Positions 1 through 7,846 are shown, counted from the stretch's first letter. The stretch is DNA of 51,330 nt from Streptosporangiaceae bacterium (GCA_019245115.1 JAFARZ010000124.1:1-51330); one strand, 5' to 3'. Made by a program: numbers and translations. The notes: generated by a model from the sequence alone, not told the origin.

Positions 1-110
1 CCATCAAGCACATCCGCCCCGTGTCACAGCAGAACCCCCGCCCGCCGCAGCAGCCAGCCCCGGACAGCGATCAGGACCACCCGGCACTCGGGCCACGACC
101 CTTTCTGCGA

Positions 111-338
111 CTACTTACGGTCACCGCTGACTTTGACGCGCCCCTGGGTGTGCTGAGCCGTGCCGCTGGCCTCCATCTCGCCGAAGGCATGCATCACGGG
201 GGTAATGGAGCAGGCGAATTCCGCGGCGAACTCTTCCTGGCGGGGAAGCTTCGATCCAGGCGCATACGTCTGGTCCGCGACCCTAGCCCGCAGCGCCTCC
301 GCTATCACGGCGCGCTTACAGCGCTTGCTCGCCGTCAT
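111..338 (-). CDS. GntR-type winged-helix mini-regulator
   Basis: Predicted DNA-binding protein of 75 residues consisting of little more than a GntR-like winged helix-turn-helix. The run ALRARVADQTYAPGSKLP is the typical GntR opening (helix 1 plus the PGSKLP turn), followed by a recognition-helix region (EEFAAEFACSITPVMHAF) and the wing. No effector domain follows, as in the short GntR proteins common in actinobacterial integrative elements. Its ATG overlaps the stop of the upstream ATP-binding remnant by ATGA, so the two were translationally coupled. The usual recognition-helix SRxPVRxAL is degenerate here (ITPVMHAF), so DNA binding may be lost. Target unknown. Confidence 0.55.
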   Translation of the reverse strand: MTASKRCKRAVIAEALRARVADQTYAPGSKLPRQEEFAAEFACSITPVMHAFGEMEASGTAQHTQGRVKVSGDRK

Positions 339-692
339 CGCGCCTGCGCCGCAGCCAGATTGTCCGGCATTGCCGCAGCTAGCGGCCGGCCGGGCGGTGA
401 GAGATCACATACCGACAAGACCATGCGCAGCCACGCCCAGACATCGCTGACCGGGGCGTGCAGCGGCTGGCCGAAATCAGACCACACCACCCGGCCACCA
501 GCCAGACCGAAGCGGCCCGTACAGGCACGCGTTCGCGAACAACTCGCTGGCCACCAGGGCTGCGTCCGCAACGTCAACGGGGCAGTCGTGTCCGCTTATG
601 GCGGCGCTGATCCAGGTCCGGATCTGGCTCCCCAGCCGGGGGTCGGCGTCAACGACCCGCCACCCGGGACCGCGCCACCCACCGATGATCAC
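335..692 (-). pseudogene. Frameshifted ATP-binding (HATPase_c, anti-sigma-like) protein
   Basis: From the GTG at 692 the frame encodes ADPRLGSQIRTWI...ALVASELFANACLYG, the N-box region of actinobacterial RsbW-like ATP-binding proteins (ASELFANA). It then hits TGA at 477-479 shortly after this box. A second frame open over 335-577 carries the continuation (GGRVVWSDFGQPLHAP) and ends exactly at the ATGA overlap with the GntR-like gene. This suggests one gene split by a frameshift near 500-515. The distal G-boxes expected for ATP binding are not recognisable, so the 3' part may also be decayed. The GTG start overlaps the stop of the gene upstream (GTGA). Confidence 0.55.
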
Positions 693-1006
693 TGTCCCTG
701 TCCTCGGGAAATGAGCGTGACCGGGTTGCTGGCGCGTTCGGCGCGGTCAGTGTCCTGGACGGCAACGGCCGCCGCTTGACGGCGGAGCTGTCGTTGCCGA
801 TGCCCGCAGTGGCCGGTGAGCTTGCTCATGGCCACCGAGACTGCCGTAACCCCGCACAGCTGCTCGCAGTCAGGCCCGAGCACAATCCGGGGTGGCCTAC
901 CCGCGGCTGTGACCTGGCCGGATGCTGCCACTGCGCAGGTGAAGTCCCCACGCGGGCACGCTACGCAAGCCCAGCGCGACTGGCGGTAGGCGGTGACCGG
1001 GGCCAC
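689..1006 (-). CDS. Unrecognised small cysteine-containing protein
   Basis: I do not recognise this family. From a possible GTG at 1006 the frame gives about 105 residues with a run of cysteines (WACVACPRGDFTC, then DCEQLCG and HCGH) that could bind a metal, followed by an Arg/Gln-rich stretch. The frame is open further upstream, to 1132, but that part overlaps the start of the divergent HTH pseudogene. Its stop overlaps the GTG of the ATP-binding remnant (GTGA), the coupling pattern of a three-gene minus-strand operon ending in the GntR-like gene. The neighbours are broken, so this one may be non-functional too. Confidence 0.35.
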   Translation of the reverse strand: MAPVTAYRQSRWACVACPRGDFTCAVAASGQVTAAGRPPRIVLGPDCEQLCGVTAVSVAMSKLTGHCGHRQRQLRRQAAAVAVQDTDRAERASNPVTLISRGQGQ

Positions 1007-1056
1007 ACTGGGAGCGCCGGCATCGCTGGAGATGCCAGGTCGCGGAGGTGAGACCG

Positions 1057-1673
1057 ATGTCCGTTCGTTATAAAAGCGGAAGCAGGCCATACCGGGATGC
1101 ACTGCGGGCCAGCTTGCAGGCGCTAGGTGCACGCGATCCGCGGCTGACCGAGCTGGTTGCCCGCGATCTGCAAAAGCACGGCATCCGGCCGCGGCGGGCG
1201 TGGCGTGATGCCGCCGAGCTGTCCCAGCAGCAGGCGGCCGACCGGTTCAACCAGCTCACCGGCAACCCGCGGGCGCCGATGAGCAAACGTCGGATCAGCG
1301 ACTTCGAAACCTGGCCCGACGGCGGCGTCCGCCCCACCATGACCACGCTGAAATCCTCGCCGGCGTGTTCGGCACCACCTGGGACCAGCTCATCGACACC
1401 GCCGACCTGGCGCATATGCCCGAAACCGACCGTGGTGAGTATCTTGAGATAAGCCGTGCCCCTGCGCGGCCGGCCCCGGTCGAGGCCGCTCACCCGCCGC
1501 GGCGGCGGCGCGGCAGCCGTGAGGATCTCGTCGCCGAGGTCGCCGACGAATCGGCTGAGTTCGGAGAGTGGGCCGGGATGTCCGAGGTAGCAGACGCAAC
1601 GATCGAGCGGTACGCGACCCAGATACAGCTGCTGGCTGCGGGCACTCAACCTTGTGTCATGGCCGGGAGGTAG
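1057..1673 (+). pseudogene. HTH regulator, frameshifted and 3'-truncated
   Basis: From ATG 1057 (GGAGG eight bases upstream) the protein has the N-terminal HTH of a large actinobacterial regulator family: AELSQQQAADRFNQLTGN, then KRRISDFETWPDGGVRPT. After MTTLK (about 1351) the frame turns into nonsense. The expected continuation, ILAGVFGTTWDQLID, is read in the neighbouring frame, open from 1365 or earlier to 1673, so one base has probably been lost in the CTGAAATCCTC run. The second frame stops soon after ERYATQIQLLA, whereas family members normally carry a long C-terminal helical repeat region. The gene is therefore both frameshifted and truncated; its 3' end overlaps the convergent Nudix pseudogene. 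Confidence 0.7.
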
Positions 1674-2176
1674 ATGGTCCGCTGGGCGGTGCGTGCTTTG
1701 CGGGCGGCTGGGATGCGGGCTGCGGTAGCGGCTGACATCCTGGTCTCGGCTTGTTCCCAGGTGCACAGCTGCGCGTCGTCGAGTTCGGTGTCTTGCAGGC
1801 GGATGGTGGAAAGGTCGTCGATGGTGCCGCCGTCGAAGACGTAGTTGGTCATGACGCGGGGGCGGTCGCCCTAGGGCGGAGCCCAGTCGACGACGAGCAG
1901 GTCACCGGCCTTTATGTCGAGGCCGATTTCTTCGGCTATCTCGCGGGAGGCGCATTCGTGGGGTGCCTCGTCTGCTTCGACGATGCCTCCCGGGAGTGAC
2001 CAGTAGGGGCGGTAGCTGGGCTTGACCAGCAGGACGCGATCACGGGTGTCGGTGAGCAGCATTGAGGCTGAGACGTATACGGTGGGCAGGCTGGCATACC
2101 AGTCCGCTGGACTTAGCCATGACCCGCTCATGACCACCAACGCTACCGTCACCGCGGCCGCTGCTGCGGCTGTCAT
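1646..2176 (-). pseudogene. Nudix hydrolase interrupted by an in-frame amber codon
   Basis: Nudix family hydrolase (pyrophosphohydrolase of nucleoside-diphosphate-linked substrates). The Nudix box is complete: [13 protein letters not shown] then [11 protein letters not shown], matching Gx5Ex7REUxEExGU. After [10 protein letters not shown] the frame meets TAG at 1873-1871, but the same frame continues without shift as GDRPRVMTNYVFDGG and on to LCTWEQAE and RTIYLP, the ordinary C-terminal half of this family, ending at 1646. One substitution (most simply CAG to TAG) explains the break. The start ATG overlaps the stop of the upstream repeat-domain gene (ATGA). The first ~25 residues, Ala/Val-rich, are atypical. 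The truncated 101-residue product would keep the catalytic box but lose the C-terminal part of the fold. Confidence 0.8.
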
Positions 2177-3015
2177 CGCCTGTGGCGTCCGGCGTCTGCT
2201 TCAAGGTAGTCCATAACGATCGGGGACTGCCGGTACGGGGCGAGGCGGGTGGTGAACTCATCGAGGCGGTAGTTCAGCCGCTGGGATTTCAGGCCGCTGG
2301 CGGCTTGCTGTACCGGGATGGCGGCCTGGATTGCTCCGTCCAGGTCCCCGCGATCCAGCAGGACGCTGGCGTAGAGGATGCTATGCAGGGCATGGGTGCG
2401 GGTGTTGCGTGCCGGGAGGTTCAATGCATCCGCGGCGTGGCTGGAAGCCGTCGCCGGGTCGGCGAGGTCACGCAGTGCCCGCATCACGTTCCCGGCGTGG
2501 TGGGCGGGGGTGAACACGCCGAGCCAGCCCGGGTCCCGGGCCGGGTCGGAGCGTTCCATGGCGGCGCTGGCGATGCGGAGCATGCGATGGGTTTCGTGGC
2601 GGTCGCCGGTGATGGCATGCGCCATTGCTTCGGTTCCGGCCAGGCGAGCGGTGAGGGCCGGGGTGACGGCCCGGCCGCCTGCTGCGCGCGCGGTCCGGGC
2701 GAGCCGGATGCTGGTGCGGGTCTGCCCTACTAGTAGCGCCTGGGTGGCGAGGTTCCCGATGGCGTACGCGCCGTACGCGCGGTCGCCCGCGTGCCGCGCC
2801 AATGCGGCGGCCTGGGTGTAATACCGCTGGCCGAGTCCGTGCAGCGAGATGTCCATCGCCATCCATCCGGCCATGTTGGACAGGATCGCCGCGGCACCGA
2901 ACAGCTCACGGCCGACGGCATCGTTGCAGCAGCCATGCAGTCGCCATTTCCGCGTGGACTCGACCGTAAGGATCAAGGCGTTCCGGCAGTCGCTGGCCGT
3001 GTGCGGTTGAGGCAT
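2173..3015 (-). pseudogene. C-terminal TPR-like half of a large regulator
   Basis: The 280-residue product resembles the C-terminal helical-repeat region of actinobacterial HTH-TPR regulators: RELFGAAAILSNMAGWMAMD, then repeated helix pairs such as GQRYYTQAAALARHAGDRA and GAYAIGNLATQAL. Family members normally carry an N-terminal HTH and several hundred residues before this point; here the open frame begins with an unrelated-looking 35 residues (MPQPHTASDC...). I infer 5' truncation. It is coupled to the Nudix pseudogene by ATGA, the usual regulator-Nudix order. If translated it would lack DNA binding. Confidence 0.55.
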
Positions 3016-3138
3016 TCACCACAGCCGGCTGACACAGGGACGTTCTGCGGGTCGATACGCTGGCAAGGTCCCAGGTGAATGACAGCGACGGCGAGGACAG
3101 CGGTTCAGGTTCCTCCGATCAGATACGCGCCCGTCGCC

Positions 3139-3165
3139 CGCCCGGCCGGTGGAATCGGCCGGGCG
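3139..3165 (-). terminator. GC-rich hairpin downstream of the decarboxylase
   Basis: Perfect 10-bp stem CGCCCGGCCG/CGGCCGGGCG with a 7-nt loop, about 60 bp beyond the stop of the minus-strand decarboxylase gene. No U-tract follows, so it is a plausible but not classic intrinsic terminator. Confidence 0.55.
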
Positions 3166-3228
3166 GTTGGGTAGTGCTGCGCGTCGTTCTCCCGCCCCCT
3201 GGCCGTCGGCGCTTCTAGTGGTCGCTGG

Positions 3229-4938
3229 TTACGCTGGCTTGAGCTGCGCGTTGGCGCGGTGCTGCGGGCCGCGGGGCCCGTAGTCCAGCTCCGCCCCGTT
3301 GTTGCTGCTGTGGATGACCGCTGCGGGCGCGTCGTGAGGATCCATGACCGATTCGATGAAGATCATCGTGTCGTTCGGCGCGCTGAGGGCGCCTTGCAGG
3401 TCGGCGACGGTCTTGACCACGAACGACCGCGCGGTGGTGTCCGGACGGAACACCCTCGGCAGGTCTGCGTAGGCCCAGTTGGCGATGTCGTTGTAGGTAT
3501 CGCTCTTGCCCATGTAGCCGCGTTCGATGGTGTATCCGCCGTTGTTGATCAGAAAGATGACCGGCTTGTGGCCATGACGCAGGATGGTCGACAGCTCCTG
3601 CGCCGTCTCCTGGAACGAGCCGTCGCCCACGAACAGCAGGTGGCGGCGTTCCGGTGCGGCGGTCAGCGTGCCGAGCAGCGCTCCGACGCTGTAGCCGATC
3701 GAGCCCCAAGTGACCGACGCGACGACGGTGCAGTCCGGCGGCAGGTCGAAGCCGAAGATCGCATATGACGTGCCGTTATCGGTGAAGAGCACGTCGGCGG
3801 GCCGCAGGTAGCCCTGGAGAGCCTGCCAGTACGCAGCCTGGGTCAGCTTGGCCGACCCGTCGGCAGGGGTCCCCGCCGCCGCTGCCGTGGGCTGCCGCGC
3901 CGCCGGGCGGCTGGTGACTTGCGGGACTGCGTCGATAACGCCGCGCAGGACTTCTTTCAGGGTGACCGCCTGGTAGTTATCCTCGCCGATGTCGAATGAG
4001 TGCCCGCGGGCGTGGATGGTGTTAGCGGGCAGCTTCGCGGTGAAGTCGCCGGAGGTCCCGTCGATCGGCCGGTAGGCGATGGAGAGCAGGCAGTCGCTGC
4101 CGTCGACGGCCTCCCGGGTGGACGGCGCACTGCCCTTGCCGTTGTAGATGCCGGCGTAGTAAGGGAACGTCTCATCGATTACGGCCTTGGCCGGGCCGGT
4201 CACCGCGACCGGGATCTGCGCCTTGGCGGCCAGCTCCGTGACCTCGGCTGCGGCGCCGTAGCGGTCCGCGTCCTGGTCCACCAGGATGGCGGGCGACTTG
4301 GCGGCCGACAGCCGGCTGGCAATCGCTTCGGCGCACGACCGCATCCGCTCGGGGTCGCCGGGCGGCTGGGCCATGACCAGTGGGGCGGTCGGGACCTCGA
4401 CGTCGAGGTAGGCGATGTCGGACGGCAGCTCCATGTACACCGGGAGCTTCTCGCGCCAGGCGGTGAGGATCAGCCGGTCGATCTCGGTGACCGCATTGTG
4501 CGGGGTCAGCCTGGCCTGCGCGGCGGTCACCTGCGCGAAGGCGCCGAGGAAGCGATCCCAGGTGCCATCGCCCATCGAGTGGTGCATTCCCAGGCCGCGT
4601 TCGATGGACCGCAGCGGTATCGACCCGGCGATGCAGATAACCGGGACATGCTCGGCGTATGCACCGGCGACCCCGTTGATCGCGCCCAGGGCGCCGACCG
4701 CGTTCGTCACCGTCAGCGCGGCCAGGCCCTTCAGCCGGGCGTAGCCGTCCGCCGCGTAGGACGCGTTCAGCTCATTGCAGGTGCCGACCCACTTCATGGT
4801 GCCGGTGTCCTCAAGCTGTTGCAGCAGCTCGAGGTTGAAGTCGCCGGGGACGCCGAACAGGTGGCCGACGCCTGCCTCTTCCAGACGACGGAGCAGGAAT
4901 TCGCCGATGGTCATCCATCGGCTCGGGCTGGTAGACAT
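3229..4938 (-). CDS. ThDP-dependent 2-keto-acid decarboxylase (pyruvate/indolepyruvate decarboxylase family)
   Basis: Non-oxidative decarboxylase converting a 2-keto acid to an aldehyde plus CO2; cytosolic, needs thiamine diphosphate and Mg2+. The length (569) and all landmarks fit the family: FGVPGDFNLE with Asp33, CNELNASYAADGYAR with cofactor Glu56, the HH pair in GMHHSMGDG (His119-His120), the ThDP-binding GDGSFQ (438-443) followed by NN at 465-466, and GYTIE with Glu472, matching Zymomonas Glu473. An Ala/Pro-rich linker near residues 343-365 joins the middle and C-terminal domains. GAAGGGA lies eight bases before the ATG. Pyruvate, indolepyruvate and branched keto acids cannot be told apart by eye. 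It is intact among broken genes, and a dehydrogenase tail lies just upstream. Confidence 0.9.
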   Translation of the reverse strand: MSTSPSRWMTIGEFLLRRLEEAGVGHLFGVPGDFNLELLQQLEDTGTMKWVGTCNELNASYAADGYARLKGLAALTVTNAVGALGAINGVAGAYAEHVPVICIAGSIPLRSIERGLGMHHSMGDGTWDRFLGAFAQVTAAQARLTPHNAVTEIDRLILTAWREKLPVYMELPSDIAYLDVEVPTAPLVMAQPPGDPERMRSCAEAIASRLSAAKSPAILVDQDADRYGAAAEVTELAAKAQIPVAVTGPAKAVIDETFPYYAGIYNGKGSAPSTREAVDGSDCLLSIAYRPIDGTSGDFTAKLPANTIHARGHSFDIGEDNYQAVTLKEVLRGVIDAVPQVTSRPAARQPTAAAAGTPADGSAKLTQAAYWQALQGYLRPADVLFTDNGTSYAIFGFDLPPDCTVVASVTWGSIGYSVGALLGTLTAAPERRHLLFVGDGSFQETAQELSTILRHGHKPVIFLINNGGYTIERGYMGKSDTYNDIANWAYADLPRVFRPDTTARSFVVKTVADLQGALSAPNDTMIFIESVMDPHDAPAAVIHSSNNGAELDYGPRGPQHRANAQLKPA

Positions 4939-4995
4939 CGTTCGGTCCCTTCAGGTGGTGGGTGTCGTGCCGCAGTAGCCCTGCGTTCACGGTCG

Positions 4996-5098
4996 TCATA
5001 CCCCCGCGGACACGAACGCGCCGCCGTCGATCATGATGGTTGTCGCGGTGAGGAGTGGATTGGCCCTGACGACCTCATTGGCCACCGACAGGCCCTTT
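4996..5098 (-). pseudogene. C-terminal tail of a short-chain dehydrogenase
   Basis: Minus-strand frame ending at TGA 4998-4996 reads LSVANEVVRANPLLTATTIMIDGGAFV, which looks like the last strand-helix of SDR oxidoreductases (NPxxTGxxxxVDGG). No N-terminal Rossmann portion is present upstream; an in-frame stop lies just 5'. A fragment of about 30 codons, too short for certainty. Confidence 0.5.
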
Positions 5099-5335
5099 AG
5101 CTCATGACCGACACGCTCAAGTGGTTATCAACCGGTGCGGCCAGGCAACATATACCGATTTCCGGGGAACTCCTCCCGCGCACGCTTTCTCACGACTGTG
5201 ACTACCGGCGATAAATGGCATTCCCACATTTATCTGGCGTTGGTGTGCTGGCGTTTGCCGTCATGATCGTGATGGGTGCTCAGATGCCGGGAAGCGCATC
5301 AGTGAAACGTTGCCGGGCTACTGACAACGCGGCAC

Positions 5336-5518
5336 CTACGGCGGGATCGATGCCAAGCTCCAGCCGAGCCGACGGTCATCGTCATCTCGCATGCGCATTA
5401 TGGCCAGCCTGGCGGCGTCTCGCCACCACTGGGCCTCAGAGACAGCGATGGCGTACGGATTGTCGGCCGGTGACCAGTCACCGACAGCGGCGCCGCTCAT
5501 GGAACCCCGGAGAGTCAT
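5336..5518 (-). CDS. Small unrecognised protein, possibly truncated
   Basis: A 60-residue product with DWSPADNPYAIAVSEAQWWR then DAARLAIMRMRDDDDRRLGW, a Trp- and charge-rich helix-like composition unlike a shadow frame. I do not know the family. It resembles the first half of a somewhat longer actinobacterial hypothetical, and the abrupt end (SLASIPP) suggests 3' truncation. Its ATG overlaps the stop of the next minus-strand gene upstream (ATGA), so the two are coupled. It lies inside the decayed integrative region next to the integrase remnant. Confidence 0.4.
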   Translation of the reverse strand: MTLRGSMSGAAVGDWSPADNPYAIAVSEAQWWRDAARLAIMRMRDDDDRRLGWSLASIPP

Positions 5519-5655
5519 CGGACATGCCGCTTCACCGCCTTCCAGTAGGCGCCATCGGACTGCACGTGATCGACATCACACGGCGATCCCCGGTCGTCCG
5601 CTTGGGCAAGCAGCTCCGCTTTCGGCCAGCCGACATCGCCGCCTACATCGAGCAT
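5515..5655 (-). CDS. Small unrecognised protein coupled to the preceding one
   Basis: From an ATG at 5655 the frame encodes about 46 residues (MLDVGGDVGWPKAELLAQAD, then SPCDVDHVQSDGAYWKAVKR). The frame is open to 5787, but that segment runs through an 11-bp hairpin, so the shorter start is preferred. Function unknown. The ATGA overlap with the following small gene suggests a two-gene operon of the former mobile element. Confidence 0.35.
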   Translation of the reverse strand: MLDVGGDVGWPKAELLAQADDRGSPCDVDHVQSDGAYWKAVKRHVR

Positions 5656-5766
5656 CTCATGGCGGGTAACTCGCACGGCTGCTCGCGGGCACCGGTTCGG
5701 CCCGTTTGAGCATCGTCTCGGCGACGGGCCGCAAGAGCCGTGATTGCAGGGTGCGGCGGGCATCCT

Positions 5767-5798
5767 GGGCTTCGGGCGGCCGAGCACGCCCGAAGCCC
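5767..5798 (-). terminator. Perfect 11-bp hairpin after the integrase remnant
   Basis: GGGCTTCGGGC and GCCCGAAGCCC pair perfectly around a 10-nt loop, about 35 bp beyond the stop of the minus-strand integrase fragment. Probably its terminator; no T-run follows. Confidence 0.6.
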
Positions 5799-5830
5799 GT
5801 CACGCAATCGTGTACATCACCTATATCGTG

Positions 5831-6157
5831 CTAGCTCTCCAGATCGGGTAGAAGGCCCTCGAATCGCTGCGCGGCCGACGCGCCCTCCTCATCAAGCACG
5901 TGTACGTAGCGTGTCGTCGTCCGCAGGTCGGACTGTCCGAGCCCAGCGATCAGTTCGCGAACGTGTTCCTCAGCGGCCTTGGCTACCTCCAGCGCCCTGT
6001 CCTCGTCGGTGAACGTACCTGCCGACCGGTATCTCCCGTCCGCTGCCTTGTACATCCCGCGGTACCGCGGTCCGTTCTTCCTTTCACGGCACTCTACGTA
6101 CGCCACGCCAGCCTCCGTTGTGGGTAGAAATCTGGGTGGAGATTTCCTGTCCGGCAC
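5831..6157 (-). pseudogene. Tyrosine integrase with the catalytic core deleted
   Basis: The 108-residue product joins the two ends of a phage/AICE-type tyrosine recombinase. Residues 1-70 are the N-terminal arm-binding part (AYVECRERKNGPRYRGMYK, TFTDEDRALEVAKAAEEHV). Residues from about 73 are the C-terminal end (GQSDLRTTTRYVHVLDEEG), whose Tyr in TTTRY corresponds to the nucleophile. Family members are around 400 residues; the core-binding domain and the R...HxxR boxes are missing, so an in-frame deletion of roughly 300 codons is inferred. It cannot recombine. The 5' end faces tRNA-Cys, whose 3' end points toward it, the usual geometry of an element integrated at a tRNA gene. Confidence 0.75.
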
Positions 6158-6292
6158 GATCGGGCCAGACTACACAAGAAATCGAAACTGGCTCTGAGCT
6201 GGGAAAATACTACAGCTAGCGGCACAAGGCCCGACTAGACTGCAAAGAGATGAGAATTGTTCGAATCGACGGAATGAGCTGCGAAGAATGAG

Positions 6293-6364
6293 AGGCGGAG
6301 ACGGGAATCGAACCCGTGTACAGGGCTTTGCAGGCCCTTGCCTAAGCCACTCGGCCACTCCGCC
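6293..6364 (-). tRNA. tRNA-Cys (GCA)
   Basis: 72-nt cloverleaf on the minus strand: acceptor GGCGGAG/CTCCGCC, anticodon loop CTGCAAA (GCA), T-arm with GGTTCGATTCC. CCA is not encoded. Its 3' end faces the integrase remnant. Confidence 0.95.
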
Positions 6365-6423
6365 ATGAGAGCGCTTCACGACCTCGACAGGCCAGAGTAT
6401 GGCTCCCAGTCCTGAGAACGCTG

Positions 6424-6496
6424 AGCGGACGACGGGATTCGAACCCGCGACCCTCACCTTGGCAAGGTGATGCTCTACCAACTGAGCCACGTCCGC
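6424..6496 (-). tRNA. tRNA-Gly (GCC)
   Basis: 73-nt cloverleaf on the minus strand: acceptor GCGGACG/CGTCCGC, anticodon stem CACCT/AGGTG with loop TGCCA containing GCC, T-arm GGGTTCGAATCCC. CCA is not encoded. It lies 59 bp upstream of tRNA-Cys, and both are read in the same direction. Confidence 0.95.
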
Positions 6497-6557
6497 GCGC
6501 ACCGTTCGGGGTGCGTTCAGAACTGTAGCCTATCCTGACGCACACGCAAACTCGGGC

Positions 6558-7049
6558 CTACCCCAGGCCGCCGCCTGTGAGCCGGCCGACGTACTCCGCG
6601 TACACGTGAACATGCGACACATGCTCGGCGATCTCGCGCAGGGTCCAGGCGCTGCCTCGCGGTGCGTCCCACTCGGCCGGACCCGCGGCAGCGTACCTGA
6701 GCAGGTACGTCCTGGCCAGCCGGCGCAGCCGGGAGCGGGCCTCATCCAGATCGGCCTGCGTGACCGGCTGCAGGTCCGCGTCCAGCGTGACGGTGCGGCC
6801 GTGCCACTCGTCCGGCATGGGCTCGGCGCCGGCCAGCAGCGCCTCCACCTCATGCAGGTGGTCGACCAGATGGTCGTTGATCCGGCGCAGGGCCTTGACC
6901 GGAGTCCATTCGTCGCCTACCTCGTCGATCGTCTCCTTGACCGGGCGGTGATCCCAGGACAGCCAGGTCGCGGCGATGTCGAGGCATGTCTCCACGCCGT
7001 CGACCACGAGCTGGGCGGGGTTGGTTGCTATCTGAGGGGCCGTAGTCAT
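6558..7049 (-). CDS. DinB/YfiT-like four-helix protein
   Basis: DinB superfamily protein of about 163 residues; members are metal-binding four-helix bundles, several of them thiol (mycothiol or bacillithiol) transferases. NDHLVDHLHEVEALL and LREIAEHVSHVHVYAEYVG hold the histidines that commonly bind the metal. ATG 7049 is preferred; the frame also offers TTG at 7067. It is divergent from an ArsR regulator 43 bp away, which may control it. Substrate unknown. Confidence 0.7.
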   Translation of the reverse strand: MTTAPQIATNPAQLVVDGVETCLDIAATWLSWDHRPVKETIDEVGDEWTPVKALRRINDHLVDHLHEVEALLAGAEPMPDEWHGRTVTLDADLQPVTQADLDEARSRLRRLARTYLLRYAAAGPAEWDAPRGSAWTLREIAEHVSHVHVYAEYVGRLTGGGLG

Positions 7050-7092
7050 AACTTCGATGTTCGTCAAATGATCGTTCTACTAGCATCAAAAT

Positions 7093-7803
7093 ATGTCCGC
7101 ACCGGCACAACTCTACGGAAACGACATCGCCCCCGCCGCGGCGCTGATGGCCGACCCCACCAGGGCCTGCATCCTGCTCGCGCTGATGCCGGGCCGCCCG
7201 CTGGCGGCCGGCGAACTGGCACGGATGGCCGGGGTGGGCGCGGCCACGGCCAGCTTCCATCTGGGCAAGCTGCTCGAGGGCGGCCTGGTCGCGGTCGCCC
7301 GGCAGGGCCGGCACCGCTATTACCAGCTCGCCGACCACGATGTCGCCGCCGCGCTGGAGGCGATAGCGCTGATCAGCCCGGTCGTACCGCCTCGCTCGCT
7401 GCGCCAGTCCCGCGAAGCCGAGGCGCTGGCACAGGCCCGCACCTGCTACGACCATCTGGCCGGCCGGGCGGGCGTGGAGCTGCTCGACGCGCTCGTCCGG
7501 CACGGACTGCTCGAGCGAATCGGGACGCCCGCTGCGCGCTACGAGGTCACCGAGGCCGGACGGGAGCAATTCCGTACGTTCGGGATAAATATCGAAGAAG
7601 TCCGTCACACACGGCGTAACTTCGCAGGGGAGTGCATCGATTGGACGCAGCGGCGCGGCCACCTGAACGGGGCGCTGGCGGCGGCGATCACGGCGCGGAT
7701 GTTCGCGCTGGGCTGGATCGAGCACGGGAGCCGGCGGCGCAGCGTGCGCGTCACCGAGGCGGGTGCCGAGGGAATGGCCGCCACGTTCGGCGTGGACCGC
7801 TAG
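7093..7803 (+). CDS. ArsR-family winged-helix regulator
   Basis: Predicted transcriptional repressor of 236 residues. The ArsR-type HTH occupies about residues 10-80: LMADPTRACILLALMPGRPL, then AGVGAATASFHLGKLLEGGL (recognition helix) and a wing GRHRYYQLAD. The classical metal-binding ELCVCDL motif is absent, so this is not a typical metal sensor. The C-terminal half contains a second wHTH-like module (LLERIGTPAARYEVTEAG). ATG lies almost directly after an AT-rich stretch (ATCAAAAT) without a clear ribosome site, so the transcript may be leaderless. Divergent from the DinB gene, a likely target. Confidence 0.8.
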   Translation: MSAPAQLYGNDIAPAAALMADPTRACILLALMPGRPLAAGELARMAGVGAATASFHLGKLLEGGLVAVARQGRHRYYQLADHDVAAALEAIALISPVVPPRSLRQSREAEALAQARTCYDHLAGRAGVELLDALVRHGLLERIGTPAARYEVTEAGREQFRTFGINIEEVRHTRRNFAGECIDWTQRRGHLNGALAAAITARMFALGWIEHGSRRRSVRVTEAGAEGMAATFGVDR

Positions 7804-7846
7804 CGCGGCGCCCCGGTTGGCCGCGCTAACGGTCGCACCCCGCTGC

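Noticed and set aside
4000..5100. Open frame of 366 codons on the plus strand
   Set aside because: Antisense of the decarboxylase; no domain recognisable.
6170..6502. Frame giving a product with DVAQLVEHHLAKVRVAGSNP
   Set aside because: This is the well-known translation artefact of tRNA genes; it covers tRNA-Gly and tRNA-Cys.
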